Shown here in pieces: positions 10,449-21,800 of a DNA stretch of 64,000 nt; within the stretch, counting starts at the first letter, position 1, and every line of letters begins with the position of its first letter. The translations under genes were made by a program, and so were the position numbers. Where the stretch lies: positions 496,001-560,000 of the forward strand of contig JAHLEZ010000010.1 of NCBI GenBank assembly GCA_020726505.1. The letters are read 5' to 3'. The notes below the pieces were generated by a model that saw only the letters and a program-made list of their open reading frames with translations, was not told the origin of the DNA and did not search any database. The DNA is from Leptodontidium sp. MPI-SDFR-AT-0119. Lineage: Eukaryota > Ascomycota > Leotiomycetes > Helotiales > Leptodontidiaceae.

Positions 10449-13400
10449 AATATAATATAAACGAGTTTTAAATAACTCGCTGTCGCTCGCTGGCGTGAGA
10501 TTTGAGATAAAAAGAGGACTTACGGACACTTACGGATAATTATAAATAATTACGGGTAAAATAAAGGAAAAGTAATTTATAAATAGCCCGTAAATGAACC
10601 GAAAACTAAGCAAGACCTTATAAAATTTCTAAGTATACTATATTACACGTAGAGTTTATATTAGGGGGTAAGAGAATATAAAGACCTGCCTTAAAGGTGA
10701 CTCGTGATATTACTATATAAAATTACCCGTGAGTAAAGACTAGCGACCGTAAATCTACCCCTATTGCCTTAAAGGATTAGCCCTGCGACTTATTAATAGT
10801 TATTATAAAGGATAATGTAAGTGGGAATTACTTACGAGAGAGAGTAAAGGATAGTTATTAATCTATAGACTCAAGTTTTATTCGTGGAATTATCCGTAAC
10901 TGGCTATTAAAGTCGCCGCTAAATAGCCGAACTTAGATCGTAAACCTCCTTAGGCTATAAATCGACATCCGCGACTTATTATAAAGCCCTTCTTGCGGAT
11001 AAAAGTTCTATAAAAGTATTATAGGCGCGCCGACCTTAAGTTATAGCCGTGAGAGTAGTAGGCCTAGGAGACAGATATTCTATAAGACTTCCGGAAGTAA
11101 CTTAGTAATTTCTAGGTTTACTTTATTTATATCGGCCGAATCGACAGCTAAGTACGTCCGTTCTTAGCCGGGGAGTATATTTAAGATTGTCTAGTTTAAT
11201 TCGCGGACTGTATCGTTTAAAGTTAATAAGATTGCCTGTTTATAAAAGGCCTAGTAGTCTTAAGGAGCTTATAAGAGTCGTTCTTATAAATAGACGTAGT
11301 TAATTAAGTCCGTAACTGACTTAGTACGTGAGATAAAGGGCGGGGGCGTGATTTAACCGTTTAAAGACAAGTCGTATAAAAGACTACTAATTTAGTTTAT
11401 AAAATCTTACTCTAATAAGTCGTTACGAACCCGTATATTAATCTATAAGGAGAGTTGACGGAGCTATTACTAAATCTACGTCCGTTATAAGCACGCTCGT
11501 ACGATCTCGGCCTGTGAACTGTGTAGAACTACTAATAGGATCTATATAAAGTCACTACCAAGGACAACGGGTACCCCGCTAAAGAAGACGTCGTCTAATA
11601 CGGACTATAAATCGACTAAAAGCCGGTGCACGACCTTAAAGTAATACTTATATTACATCGGCACCTCGTCCTAGATAATTAAGTCCGTTATACGTAAGTA
11701 CTAGCCTAGCTTACTCGTCTTAATAATTATACTTATAGACGACTCGTTAAACTCAAGTAGGATCTAGAACTAAGAGTGAGACGTGCGTCCTTCTAGAAGA
11801 AGTAAAGCCGCAATACCCGTAGACGCTACGTAAAGGACTGTCTTACCTTGACTACAATAATAATAGTATAAGGTCTAGTAAAGGAAGGTCTTACTAGTAC
11901 CGCCAGGGCCTTATAAGTAGAAATAAGCAGTTTACGAGTCGTCCGTAATAGCCGTCACAATCGTCTAGAAGTAGGCACGTTAGTCCAGGTTAAGCTAAGT
12001 CTATATTACAGACGCCAGGGACGTCTCGCGGGCGAGATCGACTTATTAAGTGGCCGTACAGTAACTTACAGTCTAATTAAAGACGTTCTCAGGTAAGCCG
12101 ACGTCCGTAAGCGTCTGTTAGAGATCCGCAAGGCCGAGCCCAAGTAAGAAGAGGCTATAGTCATAGTGAGGATTGATTAGGGGAAGTGGGAAGCTCACTA
12201 ACTAGTCGTAGGCTAGCTTACGGGCTAAGTCGTTGCAGAAGTACTCTTTATACTAGTCCCAGATCGCTCGCGGGTTCGTAATTAACTATTAATAAACGCC
12301 CGTAAGAAAGAGAGTCCGTAAACCGTAGTTAGTTATTAATAAGACGGCCTCGTCAAAGCACTAGAATTACTCTTAGTCACTCTTAGCTAGTTCACGGGCG
12401 ATACAAGTAACGTAATACGTAAGATAACGGATACCCTCGACCTCGTAGAGCTCTTTAAAAGACCGCGGCCTACAAACGACCGTAAGTAAGAGCCGTAAGT
12501 AGTACCGCTCGCCTAAAACTAAGCTATAGTAATAAATACGGCTAATACTATACCTTCGTTAACGCCGTACTTAAACTCTATAGTCCGCCTTTTAAATAAA
12601 GTATTATAAGAACTCGTAATACAAGTATTAGCGGCTGTCCTCGTGCGTGGTATTATACTTAAAGAAGGCCATTAACGTCGAGCGGGCGTTTGCGGCCTTT
12701 GCGGCCACCTAATCAGGCGGGAAGTCGTCTATAAAGTAGACCGTATATTGCCCGGGGAGGTAAATCGCTAAGTACTAGACTAAGGGGAACTCTTAGTACG
12801 TTGCGTACTCGAATAAGCGCTAGAAAGCCTCTATAGGACTTATATATCGTGCTTAAACATAATAAGTAATTTCGTCGTCTGTACTAGAGACGGCAATTGT
12901 CGTATAGTCTGTCTTTTTATAAACGTACTTATAAATATACTTAATCGCTTATATAGAAGCGTAAACCTTAACGTTAATATATAAACAGAACTTTTAGAGG
13001 AGGTACAAGTTATACGAGACTACTTAACGGTTATCATAGACGACTTCTTGGCTTAGGCAGCTTAGTTTATAGACCGTGAACGTTCGGCCGTCATCCCGGC
13101 GGCGGTACTCGGGATACTTATTCTCGTAGACGATCGTTATAGCCGTAAACGCCTTTAAGAACCTCTTTTAATACGCGAGCGAGGCCGTAGGCGTCTTACG
13201 GATTATATATAGCGCTCTTAGGTTATTTTTAAGGCCACATAGTCCGTGAGACATCTAACTAGTAACGACAGCCGTAAGTTCACCCGTAAGATCTTACGAC
13301 AAGTCTAAGAGCTCGGCACAGACGACCTCGTCGACTAACTCGGGCGTTAAGAAGACAGCCCCTCGCTTCAAGAATAAGAGTAAGTGTATATATAAGAGGC

Positions 13401-15290
13401 CACGCTTTTAGTACTCGATCGTATAAACGTGACCCACGTATAGTCCGAAAAGGTGATTTTTAAAGTCCACAAGGAGCTCCTTTACTTTAAGTATAAAGAC
13501 CTAGTAGAGGAGATTTAAACAGTCGACGGCCTATTGTCCGCGTAGGAGGCTCGCTATAATCTCAGGCTAGTGCGGGTTAGCTGTAAACGTAATAAAAAAG
13601 CTCGGCTTACTAAAGTACTGTACAATAGCTATTAAGTCTTAAAAGAGTTACTATATAAAGCGATCGCTACTAGTAAAGCTCGACGGGAGGATAAACCGAT
13701 AACCGAGGTCGCCCGTATTTACGTCCTCACGGATAAGAGCGTCCGTAAGCCTAATATATACGTCCGCGCGGATGTTTTACTAGTGCGACTAGAGCTAGTC
13801 GAGTACTGTTTTCTCGTAGGCAATATACGCGTCGACGATATATTATTATAAGAGGCGGCCAGCGTAGAAGAGCGGGGAGAAGGCCTCACAAACGTAAAGG
13901 TAGTACTAGTAAAAGGCCTACTACTTAAGTCACGTCCGTTGACAGGTCCCGTTTTAGTTCCGTAATTGTAAACCGTAGTACTAGCTAAGGTCGCTGTACG
14001 GGAAGAGTAAGACGTAGTATAAGAGTATATACGTAGCGTGTATAACATCGACTGTATATATTTGCGGACGCTCGCGGCCCCCTTTATAGACTATAAGAAC
14101 TAAGTCGCGGCGGCTTATATCCGCATACTTGTCTAAAATAATCGCCGTGACTTCGTTACTAGTCGGGAGGTTCTCACGACGACGATCTACGCCTGACTCG
14201 ATAATTAAGCGCATTTGCGAGTTAAGTAAGATCTGGAAATTAGTCTACTAGTCTATAAGACGCTCGTGGGCTGTCTTATAAACCGTAATAAACGGGTTAC
14301 AGTCTGTGAGCGTATCTGTAAGCCGTAAAAGGACTGTACGATCTAAGTAAGGGAAGTTAGTCGCCCGTACGTTCGTTATAAAGAGCGGGTCGTAAAAGAA
14401 GAGCTATATAAAGGAAGGTTCCTCGTGAGCCAGTGGCCGGAGCGGGCCTTAGAAGTAAAAGAGCTTACTATAAATCTGAAAGTACTAGACGCCGCGTAAG
14501 AAGTCGATCCGTGTATCCTTCTTATAGCTAATTAACGTAAAGGCAAAAGCATAATTATATGCCCGGATATTCGTCCGAAAGTCTTAATAAAGCGGATCGT
14601 CGCCCGTAAAGAGATATTTAAAGTATAACGGAGGCTCTCGGATCTAGGGAAGCACGACGTCGCCCTTCTTACAATAGGCCTTAAAGACATCGTCCGTAGA
14701 GTAAAAGTAGAGGGCCCCGTAGGCTATACAGTGGCCCGTAAGCGAACCGAGAGTATGTAGGGGAGCTAGTCGGAAGCGTGAGAGGAAGCCAGGAGGCTGT
14801 ATAGTAGGTGAGTCGACAGGAGGGTCTTTAAAGATATTAACTAAGGCTGTAACGGACGGTTGACGGGCCCGTTACTAGCGCCGCGGGGCTAGTTCGTCCG
14901 CAGAAACGTCCGTAAGAGGCCGTCGACGGCGCCGTGAAGCAGGGAGAGTATTTAGGTCGAGTTCTTGTAAGGCAGGGCGCTGATTAGCAGTTCGGGCACG
15001 TCGTCGCTCCTAAAGATAAGTTAGACGCGTCCTATAGTAAATTAGAGGTATACAAACTATATAAGTTATATAAGTCTTACGGAGAGTACCTGTACGCCCG
15101 CAAGGGAAGGCCGAAACTAACAAAAGACGGGCGCACGTTAAACAGGTTCGTAAATCGTTTATTTAAAAGGAATAGCTATAAGTCAAGTAAAGTGTAAACA
15201 ACGCGTTATATTCTAGGGCTAAAGGTTTCGTGTTCGTCACGTGAAAGTTTTTCTAACGTAAGGTGGCCCGACCGTACTTTAATATAGTAA
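10449..15290 (-). mobile_element. Helitron Rep/helicase element, RIP-decayed
   Basis: On the minus strand the domains appear in Helitron order. The Helitron-like N region RRRENLPTSNEV...LYYVLLFPYSD runs about 14190-13985. The Rep segment FFITFTANPH.PEIIASLL lies near 13600-13555. A remnant of the HUH nickase site follows near 13425-13385, reading YTIEY.KRGLLYIHLLLF, where the first His of the usual HxH now reads Tyr. A Pif1-type helicase Walker A, GPGGTSKTFLY, sits near 11915-11885. Stops are frequent throughout. The Rep would nick and join DNA in rolling-circle transposition; this copy is dead. The ends (5' TC, 3' CTRR with hairpin) could not be placed, so both boundaries are approximate. 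Confidence 0.75.
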
Positions 15291-15996
15291 AGAGATTACC
15301 GCCCACGCCATAACTGATTTGTGACTCGAATGGAAGGTAAACTGGATACAGTCTAGTCGTCGGCGCTCTCCTCGTACTCGTAGGATTTTCCGTCTTCGTA
15401 GGAGATCTGTTCGAGTAATCGTCTCATCCGTAAACCTCCCTCTTCGCTAATACTCTTTTGAGCGGTCCCAATTCGCAATAGAAAAGCTCCATCTCTTCAT
15501 TCGATTTGCGTGTGATAAAGCCGGCTTACAATCAGGTATATGATAGTGATATCCGTATCGAGCAAAGGTATTTAAGAGGGTTCTATTATAGCAATCGAGA
15601 TGGAAATGCTCACGGATTTGTTAAAGACTCATTTGTCGACGATCGAAGTGGCCTGTAAACCACTTAATAATCTCTTGAACTTGAGCTTCTGAGATCTTTG
15701 AAGGAGCACCGGGAGGCTTTGATAATCGATCAGGTTTATTAATAAAATATCGTGTAGAAGAGCGAGGGATATTGAGCTTTCGAGCAGCTTCATGGACTGA
15801 ATAGCCCTCATCGAGAAGAGTCTTAAAACGCACGCGAGTTAGTGTTTCATGTGTCCAATGCATTTTGACGATGTTTATTATATACAATTAGTTAGGAGTT
15901 GTCATTAAATCAATGAGGGAGGCATAGGTTCTACGAGCTTCGATGATTCTCACCGCCTTACAGGGGAGGGCGAGACCCACTTTCCACTCCCTTCCG
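15290..15996 (-). mobile_element. Truncated Tc1/mariner element (5' part of transposase and one terminal repeat)
   Basis: The terminal repeat at about 15960-15996 (GGGCGAGACCCACTT core, then CCCTTCCG) abuts a TA at 15997-15998. It matches the left end of the full element at 43078 in reverse orientation. The transposase runs on the minus strand from an ATG near 15862 (MHWTHET) through HTH sequence (EAARKLNIPRSS) to FTDETITRTD near 15410 and HKSVMAW near 15325, and then the match is lost. In-frame stops are TAA after MSL and TAG where the other copy has Trp. The copy keeps Trp in MHWTHE and Gln in DCIQFTF, where the 43-kb copy has stops. It marks the right edge of the AT-rich island. Confidence 0.8.
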
Positions 15997-15998
15997 TA

Positions 15999-17786
15999 CT
16001 TGGACGTAGGTCTGCTCCCAAGCCAAGCGAACGCACTGACCGTCGAACGCCACAGGTCTCATCACGTCCCCCTTCACCTCCAGGATCTCGGCATACTGCC
16101 ACTTTCATTGGGCGGCGTACGGATGAGGTAGCACTCCGACCACAGTTCGCGTAGGTCAAGGGACGGAAAACTAAGGGAATTTTTCCACCATTGCATTGAT
16201 CTTAGTAGTTTACCCTTCCGAGATCTGCTTTAAAATCCTCCGTTACTTCACGAGGGCTAATATTACTTTGGTACATGCCCGAAAGATCAAAGACTTGGCG
16301 TCTGTGCGTGGTACTCGAAGATTCCACTTCACATGGGGTGTTAACCAATGAACCAATCCGGTTTGCTCTTTCTCGTCTGCAACAAGTAAAATATGGGTCA
16401 GTTAGCACAGATATCAGATCTTTGATCTTTGCCCCCCGTACGAAGTATGCTACTGACGTATATCACAAGTACCTAGCCCTGGATGGATTTATTATATGTA
16501 TACTGTTACGTAAGCAAGAGCCAGGAAGGCGAGGAAGAAGTAAATAAGTAATGCGACTTATCGCACGCAAGGCTGGCCTGATGTTGCCAATAGCCCGTGC
16601 CCGTAATCGCGAACGGTCCCTGAGCTGTCAAAATCTAGGCTGGAGCGGTTTTTGTTTTGCATTTCGCAAAAGGTCAAATTCGTCCATCCCGTTGCTAGTC
16701 ATGGAGAACATCCCCATCACCTCATCATGGCTCGGACCTAGACTAAGCTACCAATGCATCTGACCTCGAAGAGGCTGCGGAGCAGAGTCCGTAGACGACA
16801 AGTACCCCAGTTTTCAATGTGCTTCGGAGGAGCTGCATGCATAGAGATGCTCGGGCATAACCCGGACTGAGAATGAACCGCACCCTCGCGTAAGTAAGCA
16901 TTCTAAGCTCCAAGCAAAGCAAGTGACTTTCGTGTCTCGCCTGCCTGCTGGCCTCGCATTTCAACTGAAAACTACAGAGGTACAGCCGGTATGTTTTGGC
17001 CCTCGTTTTTGCAAGGGTTTACGGCTTTCCTTGTTAAGGTAATGACCCCACAGTGCCAGGGCCTGTGTTCTCTCAATCATCTGTTTGTTTGTAGCCCTAA
17101 GCAGTAAAGTGCTGAGACGCCTCTAGCTAGCTTAAAAACAGGGACCAGTACGTACCAGCTGTCTTGACCATAGGGGAACAGTCTAGAAAGTTAATACACA
17201 GCCGACCAGCGAAAATTCCAAGCTCAATAGAGAGCCAGTCAGGCGCTTTCTAACCGTTAGGTAGGCGAGGCAGGACTCAGTATAAAAGCCGTCGAAATGC
17301 AACATGTTTTTCGTTACAGGGGCTGCATACGTGATTAGGTGTACCGCTAGCTTTCTCGCTGCACGGGAACTTAAAGCCCGGCCTCTTCGGAGATGATCAT
17401 AAGGGCAGTGTGGTTGGATGGGATCCATTTAACGGGACGCCGTGAAAGACATCGCTTTGCACAGGCAGTGGCAAGGAATAAGGATAGGCTATTGGTGCAT
17501 TTCACTTATATTCCAATTTAGATTATTAAATAATTCAACGCCCTCCTGCCGCTGCTTTAGCGAGAAGGCTTAGAATTAATTGCTCCAAAAGCAACTGTGC
17601 AGCGCGCGCACGTGCCCTGTGCCGAAGGCGATTCTGGGCAGGTGAAGGGATAAGTCACGTTATCCAGACGGCATCACCTTACCCTTCATGCGGTGTACAT
17701 TTAGATGACCCTGGCTGTATCCTCACAGCTCCTGCACAGTATTACCTCCGCAACTCTGCCCAAAAAGCCTAATCCCAACTCTTAAC
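15999..17786. other. Gene-free stretch
   Basis: Base composition returns to near the genome norm. Several short frames are open on both strands (for example 16275-16547 on the plus strand), but none shows a recognisable domain, plausible splice pairs or consistent coding character. No tRNA-like or terminal-repeat structure was seen. Confidence 0.5.
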
Positions 17787-19274
17787 ATGAACGACTGCGA
17801 TCAGACTAGAAGCGCCAGCATACTGGCTGCCCAGCGCATCGTGCCTACCCCTCGGCAATCCCGACTGCTCACCTATCTCCTAACCCATCAAGTCCTGATA
17901 TGCAAAGAATGTCAGTATGCGATACAACCGTTGGCCATCTCTCGCCATTTCAAAGAGCTTCATAGCATCTGTCGCTCAGATCGCGAGGGGTTTATGGCAT
18001 ATACTCGAAGCCTCAACCTCGCCAATCCTAAAGACGTCCGTTTGCCCAAATACGACGCTACCCCTGTGCCATTCCTCCCTACCCAACGAGGCTTTGCCTG
18101 TGAATTGAGTGGGTGTGACCATCTCTACGTTACTGTCAAGCGTATGAAGAGGCACTAGGCCCACATACACAACGACGTGATAATAAACGAAGCTCACTGG
18201 CGCCCAGTCGTTTTGTAGACCTTTTTCCGTGGTAATCAGCTGAGGTACTTTACAGTGCGTGGGCTCGCATCACCTTCTCCTATGCAACCACTCGCAGTCA
18301 ACAGAGCTCCGCCGGGAAATTTTTCTAGTTAGACCTTGGAAGACCTTGATCTTCTCTAGCATTTCAGGTCTTCCACTTGTCTTGAGGTTGGCCACAGCTC
18401 GGGAAGTCGAAGACTATAGCAAACGACAATTCCCGAAATGGCATGCAGCTACCCTTTCCTAAAGTATAGTATACTAGCGTTATCAGCGCTACACCTCGCA
18501 TATCTGCGACTTCCAGAGAGGAAAAACTACCGATTGAAAGCTGCTTCGTACCAAAACAAAGCCTTACCTTTATTCTGCTCCAGTATAGCAAAGGTCGACG
18601 AGGAGACTTGCCATCCGTTAGTTGCATTCTCAAAGCTCCTCCTTATCCACTACTACGTATCAGAAGATTAGGATGAGGAACTCGTTCTTGCGAGAAGCGG
18701 GAATAGACTAGATTTACTGGACTAGTTGTACATCATTCGGGGCAGCTGCAGCATCTTCAATGACACATGGCAATACATGTTAAACGGCCCACTGTCTCTA
18801 ATCTTACAGGAAACTATTTTCCCCGAGTATCTTGCTCCAGCACCAGAAAATACAGAGCATTCTCGGCGTCTCAACCTCCTGAGTGCAATACCCTTCGCTA
18901 GAAATGCGAGCAAACCAGCTCCCCAGACACAGACACTAATGTCTACCGAACCATCTCAGTCTCCGATCTCGGCAGCTTTCGAAACACTTTCAAGCGCATT
19001 TTCCAAAGTCCAGACAGCTCAGTCACATTCAGCCTATACAGTCTGTATCGCGGTGCGGATCTGGCCAGCACAAGTCTCTTCGGACTATTTGACCCTACTC
19101 AAAAAGGACGACCCGGCTGCTCTGGTCCTGTTGGCTCATTATTGTGTTCTACTCGAACCCTTTGACTCAAGCTGGTATATGCAAGGCTTCAGGAGGAGGT
19201 TGTTGTTACGTATTTACGACCAGTTGGATCCGGAATGGCGTCATTGGGTACTATGGCTGATGGAAGGCATCTAG
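17787..19274 (+). pseudogene. DUF3505 (OrsD-like) / Upc2-like transcription factor relic, interrupted only by TAG codons
   Basis: One continuous frame encodes two recognisable parts. The N-terminal part (about residues 30-130) is DUF3505-like, a domain with C2H2-like Cys/His pairs known from the orsellinic acid cluster protein OrsD: LICKECQYAI...SRHFKELH, then GFACELSGCDHLY...VKRMKRH. Next come TFFRGNQLRYF and, from about residue 180, the C-terminal domain typical of Upc2/ECM22-like C6 regulators: SILALSALHLAYLRL, WPAQVSSDYL, ALVLLAHYCVLLEPFDSSWYMQGF, DPEWRHW. The frame is stopped at 18156, 18216, 18330, 18357, 18417, 18669 and 18723 and ends at 19272; every stop is TAG and no frameshift is needed. 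In relatives these sites are plausibly Trp (TGG) or Gln (CAG). It would have been a nuclear regulator and is now inactive. Confidence 0.75.
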
Positions 19275-19509
19275 GGACTTGGGCATTTCAGATACACGTA
19301 TACATTGAGTTTGGCACTACTTGTAGGCTGCACCTTTTATTCTGCAGCCCTCCATACATCAATGAATATGCAAGCTGTACTTGTTCCATGGTGGGGAATC
19401 GGAGCGCGATTGCCATACAGTCCAGAAATTAAATATTGCGACGCATTTAAAGTTTCCCTAGTATTTTATATGACATCTGATCCGCTACTCACATGGGTGG
19501 CAAAGCGAC

Positions 19510-19757
19510 CTGTGGGGCGGAGAAAAAGGTGGCCGATTAAGGCAAACCCTCTAAGTACGAAAAAGTCGCGATTTCCCTAGCCACAGCTCACTTAGAATTA
19601 TTCATACTTGAGAGGTGGATTAATATGCTATTTTAGAAGCTTTATTGAAAGTTTTATACATTTTCACGTTATAATAGTCGAAGAATGAAGTCTTTTGTAA
19701 AGTAGTTTTGTTGCTCCTCGCTTGCCTCAATCGGCCATCTTTTTCTCCGCCCCACAG
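19510..19757. mobile_element. MITE-like element with 35-40 bp terminal inverted repeats
   Basis: The left end reads CTGTGGGGCGGAGAAAAAGG followed by TGGCCGATTAAGGCAA. The right end is its reverse complement with two substitutions (19720-19757). The 248-bp unit is flanked on both sides by GCGAC (19505-19509 and 19758-19762), a plausible 5-bp target duplication. The AT-rich interior has no coding frame. It lies just downstream of the DUF3505/Upc2-like relic. The superfamily is not clear from a 5-bp duplication. Confidence 0.7.
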
Positions 19758-19762
19758 GCGAC

Positions 19763-20827
19763 CCCAATGTCAGATGTAGGCTTGAGTTCTGGAGTAGAGG
19801 TAATAGTTCTATTTGTGACACAACAGCAGTTGTCCAACTATTGTCTTTCCAAGTTACTCCTATACAGGTATACCCAAGAATCATAATTGCTGGCCAAGGC
19901 AGTGTTATCGCTAGACAGTGGTGGCATTACTGAACAGAGCAGTGAACAGGCGTTTTGGTCACTCTTGATTTATCTCTTAAATAACATCTCTTCCTGGTAT
20001 TACGCTGCAATGAGTGCATCAAACGTTGTTTTCCTGTCTTGCTATTGACACACGAGATTATTTGCTGCGTACCTGCATCTTCAAAAATAAGCACAAGCAG
20101 ATGAGATGACATATATCTAAAGCGTGGTAACTGACACCCAGCATACAAAGCTTCATGTACGTGGCGGAGTCTAGTTCTTTAGGCGGCTGTAGGTTATCAT
20201 TTCCAACTCCCATAGTCTCAGACCCCCCGAGCAAGGCACTATAAACATGAATATGTTCTCGGGCCTGGCTATTTTTGGCAGCTGCCTTCACTCGCATCAA
20301 CCATGGGTCCTCGGATGATCCAAGTGCCGAGTGCTTAGATGGCATGGTTCATTGCATTCACTTGAAAATGTTTTGATCTAGCCTTTCACTGGTCAAGTGG
20401 GCTTGGTTGTAGCAGTTCCAGTCACATATCATGCACTTGACACATTATCACATTATCACATTGCAGTAGTGGGATCTGTGAAGGGCTAGACTAGGCTAGA
20501 AGATAAGGCATTCGTGTGATAATGATTTCCACGTTTACCCGATGTTTAAGCATCTCGGTAACATGCATTTATCTACTGCAAGGAGGACTGTAAACAGGAT
20601 TTAGATTCTCAAAACCATGTATTCTGCAACGTCACTTCATACCCCCCAAGCCCGTATACGTTCCACGGAATAGATTCACTATCTACGGCAGAAACCTAGG
20701 CTGGCCTTTTCCCGAGAATCTCGTTCAGTACGGGAATTTCTCCCCCACCGTCTCCTCACTCAAAGTCCAGAGCTTCTCTGCATTCTCTAGGCTAGAAGCA
20801 AATTCCAAGGTCTTGGACGGACTACAA
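19763..20827. other. Gene-free stretch downstream of the SDR gene
   Basis: Short minus-strand frames at 19927-20345 show no domain or coding pattern. The last part is the 3' flank of the minus-strand dehydrogenase. Nothing else recognised. Confidence 0.45.
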
Positions 20828-21800
20828 TCATCTAGAAATGCCCCAGAAATACCTACACAGGGTAAAGTAAGCGAAGTCCCTTGGTATCCGTGGATTTGGG
20901 GGCCAGAACTTACTGTCTAGTTTGGGCTCCAATGCGGCAAACAGCGTAGTTGCGCTCCCTTCTTCCAATGTTTTGGCCTTCGGCAATTCGACGTTCTTCT
21001 CTCCAAACATCGCTCCTATGATTGGCCACTCCGCTGGATCAATGGCAGACGACAGATTCGTACTCTGGATGTTTCCTGGGTGCAACGCATAGCTTCGCAC
21101 TCTTTTGCTGTCCACTTTTTTGGCCAGGGCAAGAGAAAAGAGAATGTTCGCCGTTTTAGATTGACCATATGCTTCCCATGTATTGAATGTCGCGCCATTG
21201 GAGAAATTGACATCGTCGAACCGCACTGGACTGAACTGGTACAACAAGCTGGATACGTTGACAATACGGCTTCCTGTACTGGTTGCTTCAAGCTTGGGCA
21301 TCAGAAGATTGGTAAGAAGGAAGTGCCCAATGTGATTTGCGCCGAACTGGCTCTCCACACCCTCGGGCGTGAGGGAGAACTTGGTGCCCATGATGCCAGC
21401 ATTATTGATCAATACATCAATCGCCGTAACAGCAGATGCAACCTCTACTGCAGCTGCACGGACGGACACGCATGACGCAAGGTCAATCTTAATGAATTTC
21501 GCTTGAGTTGACGGGCTTATCTGTTGAATTTTTTCGACGACAGGTGTGACCTTTTGTTCACTGCGCCCAAGGAGGAGAATTTGCGCAGGGTGTGCGGCCG
21601 CGAGGCAGACTGCCACATGTTCACCAATTCCGCCGACGCTGGCACCGGTGATCACAACTTTAACAGGTTAGAGAGAGGTAGCTTGTGTGCGTTCATGTAT
21701 AGAACAAGAACTGTTTATACTTACAAGTCTTGCCAAAAACTTGCTCTGGGTATGCTGAGACAACATCCTGCCCAACAGTGGAAGAGTTGAAACTCGTCAT
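20828..21800 (-). CDS. Short-chain dehydrogenase/reductase, 301 aa, two exons
   Basis: An NAD(P)-dependent oxidoreductase of the classical SDR type, closest in look to retinol-dehydrogenase/WWOX-like fungal members. Exon 1 is 21725-21800 (ATG at 21798-21800) and exon 2 is 20828-21657. The 67-nt intron 21658-21724 begins GTAAGT and has a CTAAC branch site near its 3' end. Splicing yields GKTFVITGASVGGIGE, giving the cofactor motif TGxxxGxG at about residues 29-36. Further hallmarks are LINNAG, the catalytic Ser in NVSSLL, and YGQSK (YxxxK). The length is normal and the gene looks intact. No signal peptide or clear membrane segment is visible. The substrate cannot be told. It stands alone in a relic-rich zone. 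Confidence 0.9.

Noticed and set aside
13719..14214. Overlapping minus-strand frames as host genes
   Set aside because: They are surviving open pieces of the Helitron N region.
17787..19274. TAG-only stops as a sign of a reassigned TAG codon or programmed readthrough
   Set aside because: AROM and other intact genes here use TAG normally as a terminator (AROM ends in TAG). RIP explains TAG from CAG and TGG without a new code.
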